DNA of 64,000 nucleotides from Spiroplasma endosymbiont of Asaphidion curtum (GCF_964031085.1 NZ_OZ035001.1:1178001-1242000); one strand, 5' to 3'. Shown: positions 44,485 through 57,100, numbered from the stretch's first letter. Made by a program: numbers and translations. The notes: generated by a model not told the origin, from the letters alone.

Positions 44485-45538
44485 ATTATTTTTCTAACCA
44501 AATATTCGATTGGTGAAAGATAATTTAGTATTTTTCTTGGTCTTTGGTTTAAAGACAATATAAATTTATGAACTGCATTTTTAGTAGTATTTGAAAAATT
44601 AAATTTTTTAGGAAATTTTTCTCTAATTAAACCATTAGTATTTTCATTAGTACCTCTTTGTCAAGGCAAATACACATTAGCAAAATAAATTTTCACATTT
44701 AAATTTTTTTCAAGTTGTTGTCAATTAGAAAATTCTTTACCCCTATCAAATGTTATAGTCTTAACAAGATTATTTGAAAGAATTGATAAATAATGGCTAA
44801 TGTTTTCGTTAACAACTTTAGTAGTTCTATTTTCAACTAACATTGCTAAAGTAAATCTTGATGTTCTTTCAACTAAAGTTATTAAACATGATTTACTTTT
44901 ACCTCGTGATGATACTACAGTATCACCTTCTCAATGACCAACAGTTATACGATTATTAACATTAATATTTCGTTCTTTAATTGATTTACCATTAAATTTA
45001 CCGCGATTTTCTTGAGATTTTCGTTTCTTACCTTTTCTTCTTAAATTTTTATTAGTAACTTTTTCAAGTAATCCAGAATAAATTCAATTGTAAATTGTTT
45101 TAAAACTAATAATTCATTCTTTATGAAAATTTTTAATTCTGCCATAAATTTGTTCAGGCGATCAACCTAATAGTAATTTTTGTTGTACATATTTTACTAA
45201 TTCTCTATTTTTAAACTTATGAAAATAAACATGTGATTGTTTTCTGTTTTCTGCTTTATTTTGTGCAATTAATGAAAAATAATGATTACTATCTTTATTT
45301 CTATTGACTTCTCGAATAATAGTACTAATACTTCGATTAAGATTTTTAGCTATTTCACTAATTTTTACTTTAAACTTCAATTGATTCTCAATATAAATTC
45401 TTTCATATATGCCAAGATGTTTGTAACCCATATAAAAACTCCTTGCTTTGTTTTTTCTAAAATAAACTTAGCATCATGAAATTTTTATATGAGATTTTTT
45501 GCAATTTTATTTACTTGCACTTACAAGTATAATTCAGC
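44457..45538 (-). mobile_element. IS30-family element, complete, without target duplication (copy D)
   Basis: 1,082 bp with normal ends, but flanks differ (GATAT on the left, AACTA on the right) and the interrupted ISLre2-like gene does not resume. This fits a deletion or recombination next to the element. It forms the right border of the accessory island. It has a few substitutions relative to the other copies (for example CAAATACACATT). Confidence 0.92.
44481..45431 (-). CDS. IS30-family transposase (copy D)
   Basis: 316 residues, open; two or three amino-acid changes compared with copies B, C, E and F. Confidence 0.93.
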
Positions 45539-45616
45539 AACTAGAATTAAATATTGGTTTCATATTAGGAAGATGATTTATAAAAACTGGCAAAATAATA
45601 ATTAATAATAATAATT

Positions 45617-46048
45617 TTATTTATCTTTTAATTGTAAATACACAAGATTAAGACTCAACGCTGGCAAATAAATTAACAAACTTATGATTGAAGTTAAAAG
45701 TAATCCTGTTGTCTTTTTTACATAAAAATCGCCCTTAATTAATACCAAAAGAATAGTCATTACCAATGTTATATACATTAGAACTAGCACTGATAAAACA
45801 AAAAAGCGATATCGCAAATAATTTTTATATATCATTGTCAATAGCACCATTGTTAAAAAACTATAAAATGTTCAATTAATAATTGTACTAACTTCATAAC
45901 CAGCATATTCACCAACTGCTGATTTTAATTTAAAAAAATTATAAAATGTTTCATTGCGATTAGAAATCGGGATTAGCAATAAAATATATAATAATAAATA
46001 TATTGCTAGTTTTAAATAAAATATTTTTAAAAAAACTGGTTTTTGTAT
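45617..46048 (-). CDS. Hypothetical membrane protein
   Basis: About 144 residues with four hydrophobic segments (AIYLLLYILLLIPIS, TIINWTFYSFLTMVLLTMIY, FFVLSVLVLMYITLVMTILLVLI, GLLLTSIISLLIYLPALSLNLVYL). The frame is open back to a stop at 46064-46066. There is an AGGAGAG site at 46053-46059 but no ATG behind it; an ATA start (46046-46048) fits the spacing, otherwise translation begins at an internal codon. No family recognised. It is the first gene on the core side of the island. Confidence 0.55.
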
Positions 46049-46257
46049 AAGTCTCTCCTGATTTTAGATTAAGCATTTAGAACTACCTCTCTATTTTTAA
46101 TTACTTATATTTTTTAAACTTTCCTTAATAAATTCAAAAATTATCAACTCCTTAAAATATAAATATTTTTTTAACCTTATAATCACATTATTATATCTAA
46201 AATTAAACGATTTCCATTGAAACTATTTTCTAATAATGACATCATCACCCAATTTAA

Positions 46258-46287
46258 AAAATTCAGAAGTAAACTTCTGAATTTTAA
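46258..46287 (-). terminator. Terminator after pepF
   Basis: On the minus strand AAATTCAGAAG-TTTA-CTTCTGAATTT followed by a T-run, 32 bp beyond the pepF stop. The rest of 46049-46319 is AT-rich with no gene seen. Confidence 0.85.
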
Positions 46288-46319
46288 CAATACTCATATA
46301 TTTATACTAAACTCGTATT

Positions 46320-48107
46320 TTAAATCTGTAATAATTTTTCCAATTCATCCAATAGTTGCTCTAAATGTTCCATTAATGGAACATAGGTTGCTTTTAGTGC
46401 TAAATCAATCCCAACATCTTGCAAAATTAACATTGGTTCTTTATGTCCTCCTGCTTTAAGAAAATTCAAAATGTTAGCTTTATTACCCTTTTCAAAATCA
46501 TCATATAACTTAAACGAAGTTGTCACCGAAGTAGCATATTTATAAACATAATAAGGGGAATTAAAGAAATGCAAAATTCGTGATCAAGCATAAATGGCAT
46601 CATCAGCAATTTCATCATAAACATCATAACCATACTCAATTGAAATATCTTTAAATAGTTTTGCTAAAATACTAGCATTAATTGGTTGCTCTTGTTCAAC
46701 TAATTTATGAGCCTCCAATTCAAACTTAGCAAACTGAATTTGACGAAAGAAAGTAGCCATTAAATCATTAATTCTTGTTTCCAATAAATAAATTTGTTCA
46801 TCTTTTTCTTTAGCTTGCGTATACAGATATTTAAATAAAAGATGCTCATTAAAAGTTGATGCCACTTCTGCTAAAATAATTGGATATTGTGCTAAATTAG
46901 GCGGTTGATATTTATTAGAAAATAATGTATGTACGGAATGACCTAATTCATGTGCTAAAGTAGCAACAGTTCGTAATGAATCATCTCAATTCATTAAAAT
47001 AATTGGTTCAACACCTTTACCTGATGACGAATATGCCCCACTGCGTTTGTTAGTATCTTCAAAATAATCAATTCGCCCTGGTAATAAAGCGATATCTAAC
47101 ATCGTTAAATATTCTTCGCCCAATGGTTGAAAAGCTGCTTTTACCATTGCAATCCCTTGCATAACAGAATACTTATTATTTTCTGTTTTATTCATTAATA
47201 AATGACTATCAGTCGCATAAAACTTATCTAATTGAAAATATTTTTGTTTAATTTTAATAAAAAGACGATATAAATGAATATATTCTTTTCCAACTTCTAA
47301 TAAAGTTAAATACATATCTGGCAATACTTTATCACCTAATAATGATGCTTGTAATGAACTTTCATAGTTTCTTAATTTAACTTCTTCAACACTAAATTGA
47401 ATAATATCTTCATACACTTTAGCTAATGAATACTTCTTTGTAATTAAATGTTTGTTTAATAACATACTAGCTTCTCGTCTTAATTTTTGATCTTCTTTAG
47501 GGCGCGATAATTGTGCTATTGAAGTTGCCAATGATTCTGTTAACTCCTGTTTTTTACCATCATAATCAAGATATTGTTTTTCCTTATCGGCATATGCTAA
47601 TAAATCATAAAGTTGATAACTAGTACTTCGCGTTTTAGCAACATTATTTAATAATTCCTCTTGTTCTTCTGTTAATAAATATTTTACTTTTTCAAAAAAT
47701 GATCGAAAATCATATTCAAAATTTGCTAATTCAGAATCACTTGCTAACATTTGCATAATTTTTTCCGCACCAATTTGTTTTAATTCTGGCTCAACAAATG
47801 ACATCTTAGTTTGAATTTTTAATGATTCATTCATCATTAAATTACTTAAATTAATAAACCGTTCATCAGTAGTATCTAAACTACCATAATGTAAATATTG
47901 GGAAAGTTTTGCACCTAAAATTTCTCCTGCTTCTGATAATAAAATATATTGCTTAAAATTTTCCTGTTGATGTAATTTTCCTTTTAAATTATACAATTTC
48001 CCATAATGATTAATATAGTTTTGTAATGTCTTCGTTCATTCATCATCGCTAGTAAATAAATAACTTAAATCTCATTGATATTTTTTATCAGCATTAATTC
48101 GTTTCAT
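46320..48107 (-). CDS. pepF: Oligoendopeptidase F
   Basis: M3-family zinc metallopeptidase that degrades short peptides in the cytosol. 595 residues, as usual for PepF. The zinc site LAHELGHSVH has His386, Glu387 and His390; the third ligand lies in the downstream AEVASTFNEHLL region. Three TGA-encoded Trp residues join what would otherwise be separate fragments. It starts at ATG 48107 behind GAGGATATAAT and is divergent from pepA, so two peptidases share one 115-bp intergenic region. Confidence 0.95.
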
Positions 48108-48181
48108 TAATTATATCCTCTTCCCTAATTAATCTATTTTATGATTATATCAATATATTACAGCATTTGTGCAATCAAAAG

Positions 48182-48190
48182 TGTTATAAT
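48182..48190 (+). promoter_or_regulatory. Extended -10 promoter of pepA
   Basis: TGTTATAAT, an extended -10 element, 33 bp upstream of the pepA start. No convincing -35 at the usual distance, which extended -10 promoters tolerate. Confidence 0.5.
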
Positions 48191-48222
48191 TTATATAATT
48201 TTATTATAATAGGAGGAAAAAT

Positions 48223-49584
48223 ATGATTAACTTAATAAAAGAACCACAACAAAACATTGTAACTTTAAAAGCTATTTTTGAAGGCGAAGCAATTAAGGAC
48301 GCCGTTGAAAAATCTGAAGGCATTACAACCTTAATCGACTCAGAAAAAATCCTTTTCGTTTACTTTAAAGAAAAGAAAATGACATTTTGTAAATTACAGC
48401 AATGAATGAAAAAATTTAGCAGTGCCAACACCCGCGAATTAAATATTGATGTTGCTAGTTTTACAACTAATAATTTTAATGAACAATTAGCATTACAAGC
48501 CATTAGTGAAGCCATTTTATATACCCAACATCAAGTAATATCTTATAAACAAGAAAAAAAGCAAGAAAAAGCAAACTATCATCTAATTACTAATATTAGT
48601 GATAGCACCGAAATTTTTAACCTTGCTCAAATTAAACTAGATAGTGTTAATTTAACAAGAAACTTACAAGATACACCCCCAAACTTAATGTATCCAGAAA
48701 TCTTTGCTCAAGATATTCAAAAAGTTTTTGAAGGCATTGATAATGTTAAAATTACCATTTTAGATAAAAAAGCAATTATTGAAAATAAAATGGGTCTTTT
48801 ATTAGCTGTTGCTAATGGTAGCCACAATGACCCCCGAGTTGTTATAATTGAATACACAGGAAATACTAACAGTAAAGAAAAAATTGGTTTAGTTGGGAAA
48901 GGAATTACCTTTGATTCTGGTGGTTATTCATTAAAACCAGCAGCTTCAATGATTAATATGAAATTTGATATGTCGGGAGCCGCTATTGTTTGTTCAACAT
49001 TGTTAGCCATTGCTAAAATCAAACCTCCAATTAATGTTGTTGCTGTTGCTTGCTTAACTGAAAATCGCATTGGGGGTCACGCAACACTAGTTGAAGCTGT
49101 AGCAACAGCAATGAACGGTAAAACCGTTGAAATCTTAAATACTGATGCTGAAGGACGATTAGTTTTAGCTGATGGTATTACTTATGCTATTAGAAATAAC
49201 AATGCTACTAAAATTATTGATGTTGCTACTTTAACCGGAGCAATCGTGGTATCTCTAGGAAAGCACGCTACTGGTGTATTTAGTAATAATAACGATTTTT
49301 ACAATCAATTTGAACAAGCAAGTAATTTAAGCAAAGAACGCATTTGAAGAATGCCAATCTACAAAGAAAACATTGAAGAAATGCAATGCTCACAAATAGC
49401 TGACTTAGCAAATATTGGAAAAATTCGTGATATGGGTTCATCACAAGCGGCTGCTTTCTTACAAGAATTTGTTGAAGATAAACCTTTCATTCACTTAGAT
49501 ATTGTTGGAACAGCTGATAACGATTCTCGTGGCAATGGGGTTATGGTTAAAACATTAGTTGAACTTTTAAGTAGAGTTAAATAG
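48223..49584 (+). CDS. pepA: Cytosol (leucyl) aminopeptidase
   Basis: M17-family aminopeptidase releasing N-terminal amino acids. 453 residues; the catalytic C-terminal domain has GKGITFDSGGYSLKP (metal-binding Asp), the MKFDMSGAA helix and the signature NTDAEGRLVL. An N-terminal macro-like domain precedes it. TGA-encoded Trp at about 48,403 and 49,348. It converges with tuf, sharing a terminator. Ribosome site TAGGAGG. Confidence 0.95.
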
Positions 49585-49601
49585 TAATAATTTGTAAAAT
49601 T

Positions 49602-49634
49602 AAAAAGTTATCTATTTGAAATAGATAACTTTTT
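49602..49634. terminator. Bidirectional terminator between pepA and tuf
   Basis: Stem AAAAAGTTATCTAT / ATAGATAACTTTTT with loop TTGAA; the A-run on one side and T-run on the other serve both converging genes. Confidence 0.92.
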
Positions 49635-49659
49635 CTTTGTTTTTTATTTTTTAAAATTT

Positions 49660-50847
49660 TTATTCTAAAATCTTATTAATTATTCCTGAAGCTACGGTTT
49701 TACCACCTTCACGAATAGCAAATTGTGTTCCTTCTTCTAAAGCAACTTTAGTATTTAACTCAACAGTTATTTCAGTATTATCACCAGGCATCACAAAGTC
49801 AACACCAGCAGGTAAAGTAACTGTTCCAGTTACATCTGAAGAATGTAAGTAAAATTGTGGTTGATAATTACTTTTAGTTGCCGTATGACGACCACCTTCC
49901 GCTTTTGTTAATAAGTAAATTTCTGCCTGAAATTTATTATGAGGTGTAACTGTTCCTGGTTTACATAAAACTTGTCCTCTTCGTACGGCATCTTTTTCAA
50001 CACCTCGTAATAAGATTCCAACATTATCACCAGCTCTAGCTTCATCCAGTGTTTTGTGACCAGTTTCAATACTTGTAGCAATACTTTTAATTACTTTATC
50101 ACCAAACCCAACAATTTCTACGGCTTCACCAGGTTTTAATATTCCCCGATCAATAAGACCAGTAGCAACTGTTCCGCGACCAGGAACACTCACAACGCTT
50201 CCAACCGACATCATAAATGGCTTATCTAAATCTCGCTCTGGAGTTGAAATAAAGTCATCAACAGCTTTCATTAATTCAAGAATTTTTGCTTCTTGTTCTG
50301 GAACACCATTTAACGCTTTTAACGCTGAACCTTCAATAATTGGTGTATTGGCACCATCAAAACCATGTTTAGTTAATAATTCTCTAATATCATCTTCTGC
50401 TAAAATTAACATATCAGGATCATCAAGTAAATCAACTTTATTTAAATAAACAACTAATTTTTTAATCCCAACATTTTTAGCTAATAAAACATGCTCATTA
50501 GTTTGTGGCATTGCACCATCAGTTGCAGCAACAACTAAAATTGCTCCATCCATCTGTTTTGCACCAGTAATCATATTTTTTACATAATCAGCATGCCCTG
50601 GAGCATCAATATGTCCATAATGTCTTGCTTCAGTTTCATAATCAACATGGGCAATATTAATTGTAATCCCTCTTGCTTTCTCTTCTGGTGCAGCATCAAT
50701 CTCATCATATTTTCTTGCTGTTGCTCCACCTTGTTTTGCTAATACTGAAGTAATCGCTGCTGTTAAAGTTGTTTTACCATGGTCAACATGACCAATTGTT
50801 CCAATATTAACATGCGGTTTATTTCTTGAAAATGCTGCTTTTGCCAT
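49660..50847 (-). CDS. tuf: Elongation factor Tu
   Basis: Brings aminoacyl-tRNA to the ribosome as a GTP complex. 395 residues. G1 motif GHVDHGKT, G3 motif DAPGH, G4 motif NKVD. Most bacterial EF-Tu have DCPGH at G3; here the Cys is Ala. Start at [10 protein letters not shown] (ATG 50845-50847) behind GGGAG rather than the earlier ATG, which overlaps the ribosome site. It lies 107 bp after fusA in the str-operon order rpsL-rpsG-fusA-tuf. Codon use is less AT-biased than its neighbours, as expected for a highly expressed gene. Confidence 0.97.
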   Translation of the reverse strand: MAKAAFSRNKPHVNIGTIGHVDHGKTTLTAAITSVLAKQGGATARKYDEIDAAPEEKARGITINIAHVDYETEARHYGHIDAPGHADYVKNMITGAKQMDGAILVVAATDGAMPQTNEHVLLAKNVGIKKLVVYLNKVDLLDDPDMLILAEDDIRELLTKHGFDGANTPIIEGSALKALNGVPEQEAKILELMKAVDDFISTPERDLDKPFMMSVGSVVSVPGRGTVATGLIDRGILKPGEAVEIVGFGDKVIKSIATSIETGHKTLDEARAGDNVGILLRGVEKDAVRRGQVLCKPGTVTPHNKFQAEIYLLTKAEGGRHTATKSNYQPQFYLHSSDVTGTVTLPAGVDFVMPGDNTEITVELNTKVALEEGTQFAIREGGKTVASGIINKILE

Positions 50848-50954
50848 TTCATTTCTCCCTTTCATTTTTATTACTACTTTTTTTAAAAAAGATATTTATA
50901 TTTTATCTTAAATTTATCTTAAAATTCAAGTTGCTAACAATAAAATTATTGCTC

Positions 50955-53027
50955 TTATCTTATATTTTGGGCAACAATTTTTTCACTAACCGATTTTGGT
51001 GTTTCTTGATAGTGAGAAAACTGCATTGTATAACTTGCTCTCCCTTGTGTAAAGGATCTAAGATCAGTTGCATACCCAAACATTTCTGCTAATGGTACTT
51101 TAGCTTTAATAACTTGAATATTACCTCTTTGCTCACTGCCTTCAATCTGACCTCTTCTTGAAGAAAGATTTCCTATCACATCACCATAATATATTTCTGG
51201 TGCTACGACTTCAACAATCATAATTGGTTCTAAGAATACTGGTTGTGAATGCTTCTTAATTTCTTTTAAAGCCATTGAAGCTGCAATCTTAAATGCCATC
51301 TCAGATGAATCAACATCATGATATGACCCATCAAATAATGTTGCTTTAATATTAATTAATGGATATCCCGCTAAAACACCACCAGGTAAACTAGCTTCTA
51401 GTCCCGCTTTAACAGAACTAATATATTCGCGTGGAACTTTTCCACTAACAATCTTATCAATAAATTCAAATCCTTTATCTGGATTAGGTTCAAATTTAAT
51501 TCATACATGGCCATATTGCCCACGACCACCTGATTGTTTAATATATTTACCTTCACAATCAGATGAAACTTTAATAGTTTCACGATATGATACTTGTGGA
51601 TTTCCAACATTTACTTCAACTTTAAATTCTCGTTTCATGCGATCAACAATAATATCTAGATGTAATTCACCCATTCCGGCAACAATTGTTTGTGCGGTTT
51701 CATTATCAGTTCATGTTTTAAATGTTGGATCCTCTTCAGCAAGTTTTAATAACGCTAAACTCATTTTATCTTGATCAGCTTTAGTTTTTGGTTCTAATGC
51801 TAAAGAAATAACTGGTTCTGGAAAAATCATTGATTCTAAAACAATCGCATGCTTCTCATCACACAAAGTATCACCAGTAGTTGTATCTTTCAAACCAACA
51901 GCCGCTGCAATATCACCAGCATATACTTTTTGAACTTCTTCGCGGTTATTAGCATGCATTTTTAATAATCTTCCAATGCGTTGTTGTTTATCTTTAGTGG
52001 CATTCAAGATATAAGAACCTGAGTTTAATACCCCTGAATAAACACGAAAAAAAGTTAACTTTCCGACATAAGGGTCAGTCATAATTTTAAATGCTAAGGC
52101 AGCAAAAGGTTCATCATCAGATGCTTTTCTTTCTGCTTCTTCATCATTACGAAGCACCCCTTTAATGGCTGGAATATCTAATGGCGATGGTAAATAATCA
52201 ACAACGGCATCTAATAATAACTTAATACCTTTATTTTTAAACGCTGATCCACAAACAACAGGAAAGAATTCAGCTGTTAAAGTAGCACTACGAATCGCTC
52301 GTTTAATTTGTTCAATACCAATCGCTTCGCCTTCTAAATATTGCATCGCTAACTCATCATCAAGTTTAGCAAGTGCTTCAATTAAACTACTGTGCTTTTC
52401 TTTAACTAGTTCTTGTAATTCATTAGGGATTGGAAATTCCTCTACTGTTTCATGAACATCATTTTGATTATAATGATATGCTTTCATTTCAATCAAATCA
52501 ATAATACCATCAAAATTATCTTCACTACCAATTGGCAATTGAATTGGATGAGCATTACCTTGTAAACGATCATGAATTGTATTAATAGAATATAAGAAGT
52601 CGGCACCAATTTTATCCATTTTATTAATAAATACAATTCTTGGTACCTTGTAAGTATTTGCTTGCCTTCAAACTGTTTCTGTTTGTGGTTCCACACCTGA
52701 CTGGGCATCTAAAACCACAATCGCACCATCTAATACTCGTAATGACCGCTCTACTTCAACAGTAAAATCAACATGCCCTGGAGTATCAATAATATTAACT
52801 CTGAATTCTCTTCAAACCGCTGTTGTTGCTGCTGAAGTAATCGTAATGCCGCGTTCTTGTTCTTGAGCCATTCAATCCATTTGCGAACCACCATCATGGG
52901 TTTCTCTAGCTCTACGAATTCTTTTAGTATGTACCAAAATTCTCTCAGTAACCGTAGTCTTACCAGCATCAATATGGGCTATAACTCCAATATTACGAGT
53001 TTTTTCTAAACTATATTCTCTTGGCAT
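50955..53027 (-). CDS. fusA: Elongation factor G
   Basis: Translocase GTPase. 690 residues, full length. G1 AHIDAGKT, G3 DTPGHVDF, G4 NKMD, plus C-terminal domains IV-V ([36 protein letters not shown]). Six or so TGA-encoded Trp residues. It starts with [14 protein letters not shown] 21 bp after rpsG. Confidence 0.97.
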
Positions 53028-53048
53028 CCTCTATCTACTCCTCTTAAA

Positions 53049-53516
53049 TTATCAACGAAAATGAGCAAAGGCTTTGTTCGCTTCTGCCATTTTTTCGGTT
53101 TCAACTTTTTTCTTAACAGCGCCACCTATACCATTTGATGCATCAATAATTTCTGCTGCTAACTTTTCTTCCATACATTTTCCATTACGACTATGTGAAT
53201 AATTAATTAATCATCTAAGACCCAATGTCATTTTTCGCCCTTCATATACCTCAATAGGTACTTGATAATTAGCACCACCAATTCTTCTTACTTTCAACTC
53301 CAATTGTGGCGAAACATTATTTAATGCTTTATTAAAAATATCTAATGGATCATCATTTGTTTTTTCTTTAACAATATCAAAAGCTTGATAAAGAATTGTT
53401 TGAGCAATTCCTCTTTTACCATCAACCATAATTTTATTAATTGCTCTCGTAACCAACTTTGAATTATATATTGGATCTGGTAAAACATCTCTTTTTTCTG
53501 CTCTTCTTTTACGCAT
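53049..53516 (-). CDS. rpsG: 30S ribosomal protein S7
   Basis: 155 residues, standard length; [19 protein letters not shown] start and the conserved [11 protein letters not shown] and [13 protein letters not shown] stretches. The last codon before TAA is TGA read as Trp. Second gene of the str operon, 23 bp after rpsL, with an AAAGGAG site. Confidence 0.97.
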
Positions 53517-53539
53517 ATAATAACTCCTTTCTTAAACTA

Positions 53540-53959
53540 TTACTTTTTAGGTTTCTTTGTTCCATAAATTGAACGACTTTGTTTTCGTCCTTCAACACCA
53601 GCTGCATCTAAAGCACCACGAATAATACGATAACGAACTCCTGGCAAATCCTTCGTTCTTCCACCTTGAATAAGTACCACTGAATGTTCCTGCAAGTTAT
53701 GTCCTTCACCACGAATGTATACTGTTACTTCTTGACCATTACTTAGTCGCACACGAGTAATCTTCCTTAAAGCCGAGTTAGGTTTTCTCGGCGTTATTGT
53801 AATAACTTTTAGACATATTCCTCTCATTTGGGGAGAATAAATAATAATTAATTTCTTTTTCTCTTTTAATGAGTTTAATCCTATTTGTAATGCCGGTGTT
53901 TTTGAGGCCTTAATCTTTCTTTTTCTTTTTATACGAACCAATTGATTAACTGTTGCCAT
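53540..53959 (-). CDS. rpsL: 30S ribosomal protein S12 with Arg at the streptomycin-site lysine
   Basis: 139 residues, decoding-centre protein. [30 protein letters not shown] and [13 protein letters not shown] identify it. In the loop that usually reads TPKKPNS this protein has TPRKPNS: the Arg (codon AGA, around 53,790) is at the position of E. coli Lys42 (mature numbering), where K42R gives streptomycin resistance. The chosen start is [11 protein letters not shown] (53959), behind AAAGGAG. First gene of the str operon. Confidence 0.96.
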   Translation of the reverse strand: MATVNQLVRIKRKRKIKASKTPALQIGLNSLKEKKKLIIIYSPQMRGICLKVITITPRKPNSALRKITRVRLSNGQEVTVYIRGEGHNLQEHSVVLIQGGRTKDLPGVRYRIIRGALDAAGVEGRKQSRSIYGTKKPKK

Positions 53960-54000
53960 AATTAATACTCCTTTCATTCTTTCATAGTGTTATTATTTTA

Positions 54001-54019
54001 TACACACGATACCGTGCGT
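54001..54019 (-). promoter_or_regulatory. Leader hairpin of the rpsL operon
   Basis: ACGCACG-GTAT-CGTGTGT (minus strand, one G-U pair) in the predicted 5' leader, 42 bp upstream of the rpsL start. It has no T-run, so it is not a simple terminator; a role in feedback control or mRNA stability is possible. It is unusually GC-rich for this DNA. Confidence 0.5.
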
Positions 54020-54040
54020 ATCTAAATAAAGTCCTTTATA

Positions 54041-54069
54041 ATAATAACTAATTTATTGTAAAAATGCAA
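54041..54069 (-). promoter_or_regulatory. Predicted promoter of the rpsL-rpsG-fusA-tuf operon
   Basis: On the minus strand TTGCAT (54064-54069), 17-bp spacer, TATTAT (54041-54046). It gives a leader of about 75 nt containing the hairpin at 54001-54019. Confidence 0.6.
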
Positions 54070-54088
54070 CATATCCCCAAAATAAAAT

Positions 54089-54117
54089 CTAGAACTTATA
54101 TATAATTAAGTTCTAGA
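54089..54117 (-). terminator. Terminator after the repeat-containing membrane protein
   Basis: TCTAGAACTTA / TAAGTTCTAGA stem; on the minus strand it is followed by TTTTATTTT. It lies 12 bp past the stop at 54130 and separates that gene from the str-operon promoter. Confidence 0.85.
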
Positions 54118-54129
54118 ATATTAGAATAA

Positions 54130-57100
54130 CTAACCGCCTTGATAACAAATAGGGCAACTATCATTAGTAAATGTATAATTTGGATATTGCGAATGATAAT
54201 GTTCTGCAACTGCTGATGAATCAAATTGTTGATTAACAACAGATTTGTTATATGTTTCTTGCTTTGGTAAGTTAATATTTAATGTTGGTTGTTGTTCATA
54301 ATAATTAGATTTTGTTTGATATTTTGCTTGTACATATCCTTGCGGATAAAAAACTGTTTCTTGTATTCCTGTATTAGCTTGGCGTTGCATTGTTTGGCCA
54401 AAAATTCCATAAGAACGACTTTCTTGATTTTTCTTTTTGTCCTGTTTTGGTTTCTTGTCTTGTTCTTCAATCGAATTATATTCATACACCGGACTTTCTA
54501 ACTCATCTGGTTTTCCTGGAAAATTAGCAAATAAAAAATTTTGTGTTTCTTGCTGATTAATTTCAATAGTTTTTCCCGTCATTGGTGAATGATAATAAAT
54601 TTTATTAGGAACAATCATTGTATCAACAACATCGTCTTGATTAAATAGATTTCTTGAATCATTTAAAACTATATTTACATCAAGATTTGCATTTTGATGA
54701 CTTTCATTAGCAAATAATTGCTTCTCAGAACCATATTCCCCATTACCATTTTGAACACTATTACTCATCAATGGTTGTTTAACATAGTTATACTGCAAAT
54801 CACCTCTTGGAGCAACATATGAACACTGCGGTTGCTCAACTTGTAAATCTTCATTATTAACATCCATTTCCTTGCTATCATAAGACTGTAATTGCGAATC
54901 AACCTTTTGTTGACCTAATGCCACATTATTCTTTGAATCTAACATTTGTGAGTGAACTTGCGGATATTGCTGTTCTTGATAATATTCATTAGCAAATAAT
55001 TGCTTCCCAGAACCATATTCCCCATTACCATTTTGAACACTATTACTCATCAATGGTTGTTTAACATAGTTATACTGCAAATCACCTCTTGGAGCAACAT
55101 ATGAACACTGCGGTTGCTCAACTTGTAAATCTTCATTATTAACATCCATTTCCTTGCTATCATAAGACTGTAATTGCGAATCAACCTTTTGTTGACCTAA
55201 TGCCACATTATTCTTTGAATCTAACATTTGTGAGTGAACTTGCGGATATTGCTGTTCTTGATAATATTCATTAGCAAATAATTGCTTCCCAGAACCATAT
55301 TCCCCATTACCATTTTGAACACTATTACTCATCAATGGTTGTTTAACATAGTTATACTGCAAATCACCTCTTGGAGCAACATATGAACACTGCGGTTGCT
55401 CAACTTGTAAATCTTCATTATTAACATCCATTTCCTTGCTATCATAAGACTGTAATTGCGAATCAACCTTTTGTTGACCTAATGCCACATTATTCTTTGA
55501 ATCTAACATTTGTGAGTGAACTTGCGGATATTGCTGTTCTTGATAATATTCATTAGCAAATAATTGCTTCCCAGAACCATATTCCCCATTACCATTTTGA
55601 ACACTATTACTCATCAATGGTTGTTTAACATAGTTATACTGCAAATCACCTCTTGGAGCAACATATGAACACTGCGGTTGCTCAACTTGTAAATCTTCAT
55701 TATTAACATCCATTTCCTTGCTATCATAAGACTGTAATTGCGAATCAACCTTTTGTTGACCTAATGCCACATTATTCTTTGAATCTAACATTTGTGAGTG
55801 AACTTGCGGATATTGCTGTTCTTGATAATATTCATTAGCAAATAATTGCTTCCCAGAACCATATTCCCCATTACCATTTTGAACACTATTACTCATCAAT
55901 GGTTGTTTAACATAGTTATACTGCAAATCACCTCTTGGAGCAACATATGAACACTGCGGTTGCTCAACTTGTAAATCTTCATTATTAACATCCATTTCCT
56001 TGCTATCATAAGACTGTAATTGCGAATCAACCTTTTGTTGACCTAATGCCACATTATTCTTTGAATCTAACATTTGTGAGTGAACTTGCGGATATTGCTG
56101 TTCTTGATAATATTCATTAGCAAATAATTGCTTCCCAGAACCATATTCCCCATTACCATTTTGAACACTATTACTCATCAATGGTTGTTTAACATAGTTA
56201 TACTGCAAATCACCTCTTGGAGCAACATATGAACACTGCGGTTGCTCAACTTGTAAATCTTCATTATTAACATCCATTTCCTTGCTATCATAAGACTGTA
56301 ATTGCGAATCAACCTTTTGTTGACCTAATGCCACATTATTCTTTGAATCTAACATTTGTGAGTGAACTTGCGGATATTGCTGTTCTTGATAATATTCATT
56401 AGCAAATAATTGCTTCCCAGAACCATATTCCCCATTACCATTTTGAACACTATTACTCATCAATGGTTGTTTAACATAGTTATACTGCAAATCACCTCTT
56501 GGAGCAACATATGAACACTGCGGTTGCTCAACTTGTAAATCTTCATTATTAACATCCATTTCCTTGCTATCATAAGACTGTAATTGCGAATCAACCTTTT
56601 GTTGACCTAATGCCACATTATTCTTTGAATCTAAATTAGTATTTGAATCTAACTGTTGTTGTTCATTGCTAACAACTACTCGCTCCGCAGTAACCTGTGA
56701 ATTAAACAACATCTTATCTGTTGCTATTTCTTCATAAACCGGTTCTTTAATTATTTTAGGAATCTCATAACCATCATCTTCATTCTCTTTTAATAACATT
56801 GGATTTAAAATATCTGGTAAAGATTCCTCTGATTTTACCAACAACCTATTGTTATCAATATCATCAATTTCATACTCTTTATCATTAAAAAACTCTGAAT
56901 GTAACTGTTCTTTTTCTAAAGACAATGTGTTATTTCTTTTAATATTTGCAATTCCTTCATTTGTAATATCTAAAGACTTTTCGTTGCTAATTTTTCTAGC
57001 AACATCAGTAAGGATATTATTAATTTGATATTCTTTGCGGTTAATTTTATGGTTAATAGAATTTTTAATTAATGATAAGAAAGAATTTTGTAAAAATATT

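Noticed and set aside
54289..54501. 70-residue plus-strand frame opposite the repeat protein
   Set aside because: Complement of the Gln/Lys-rich tail of the 1,129-residue protein.
54941..56641. CRISPR-like array
   Set aside because: The regular 282-bp units are in-frame protein-coding repeats with no spacer variation.
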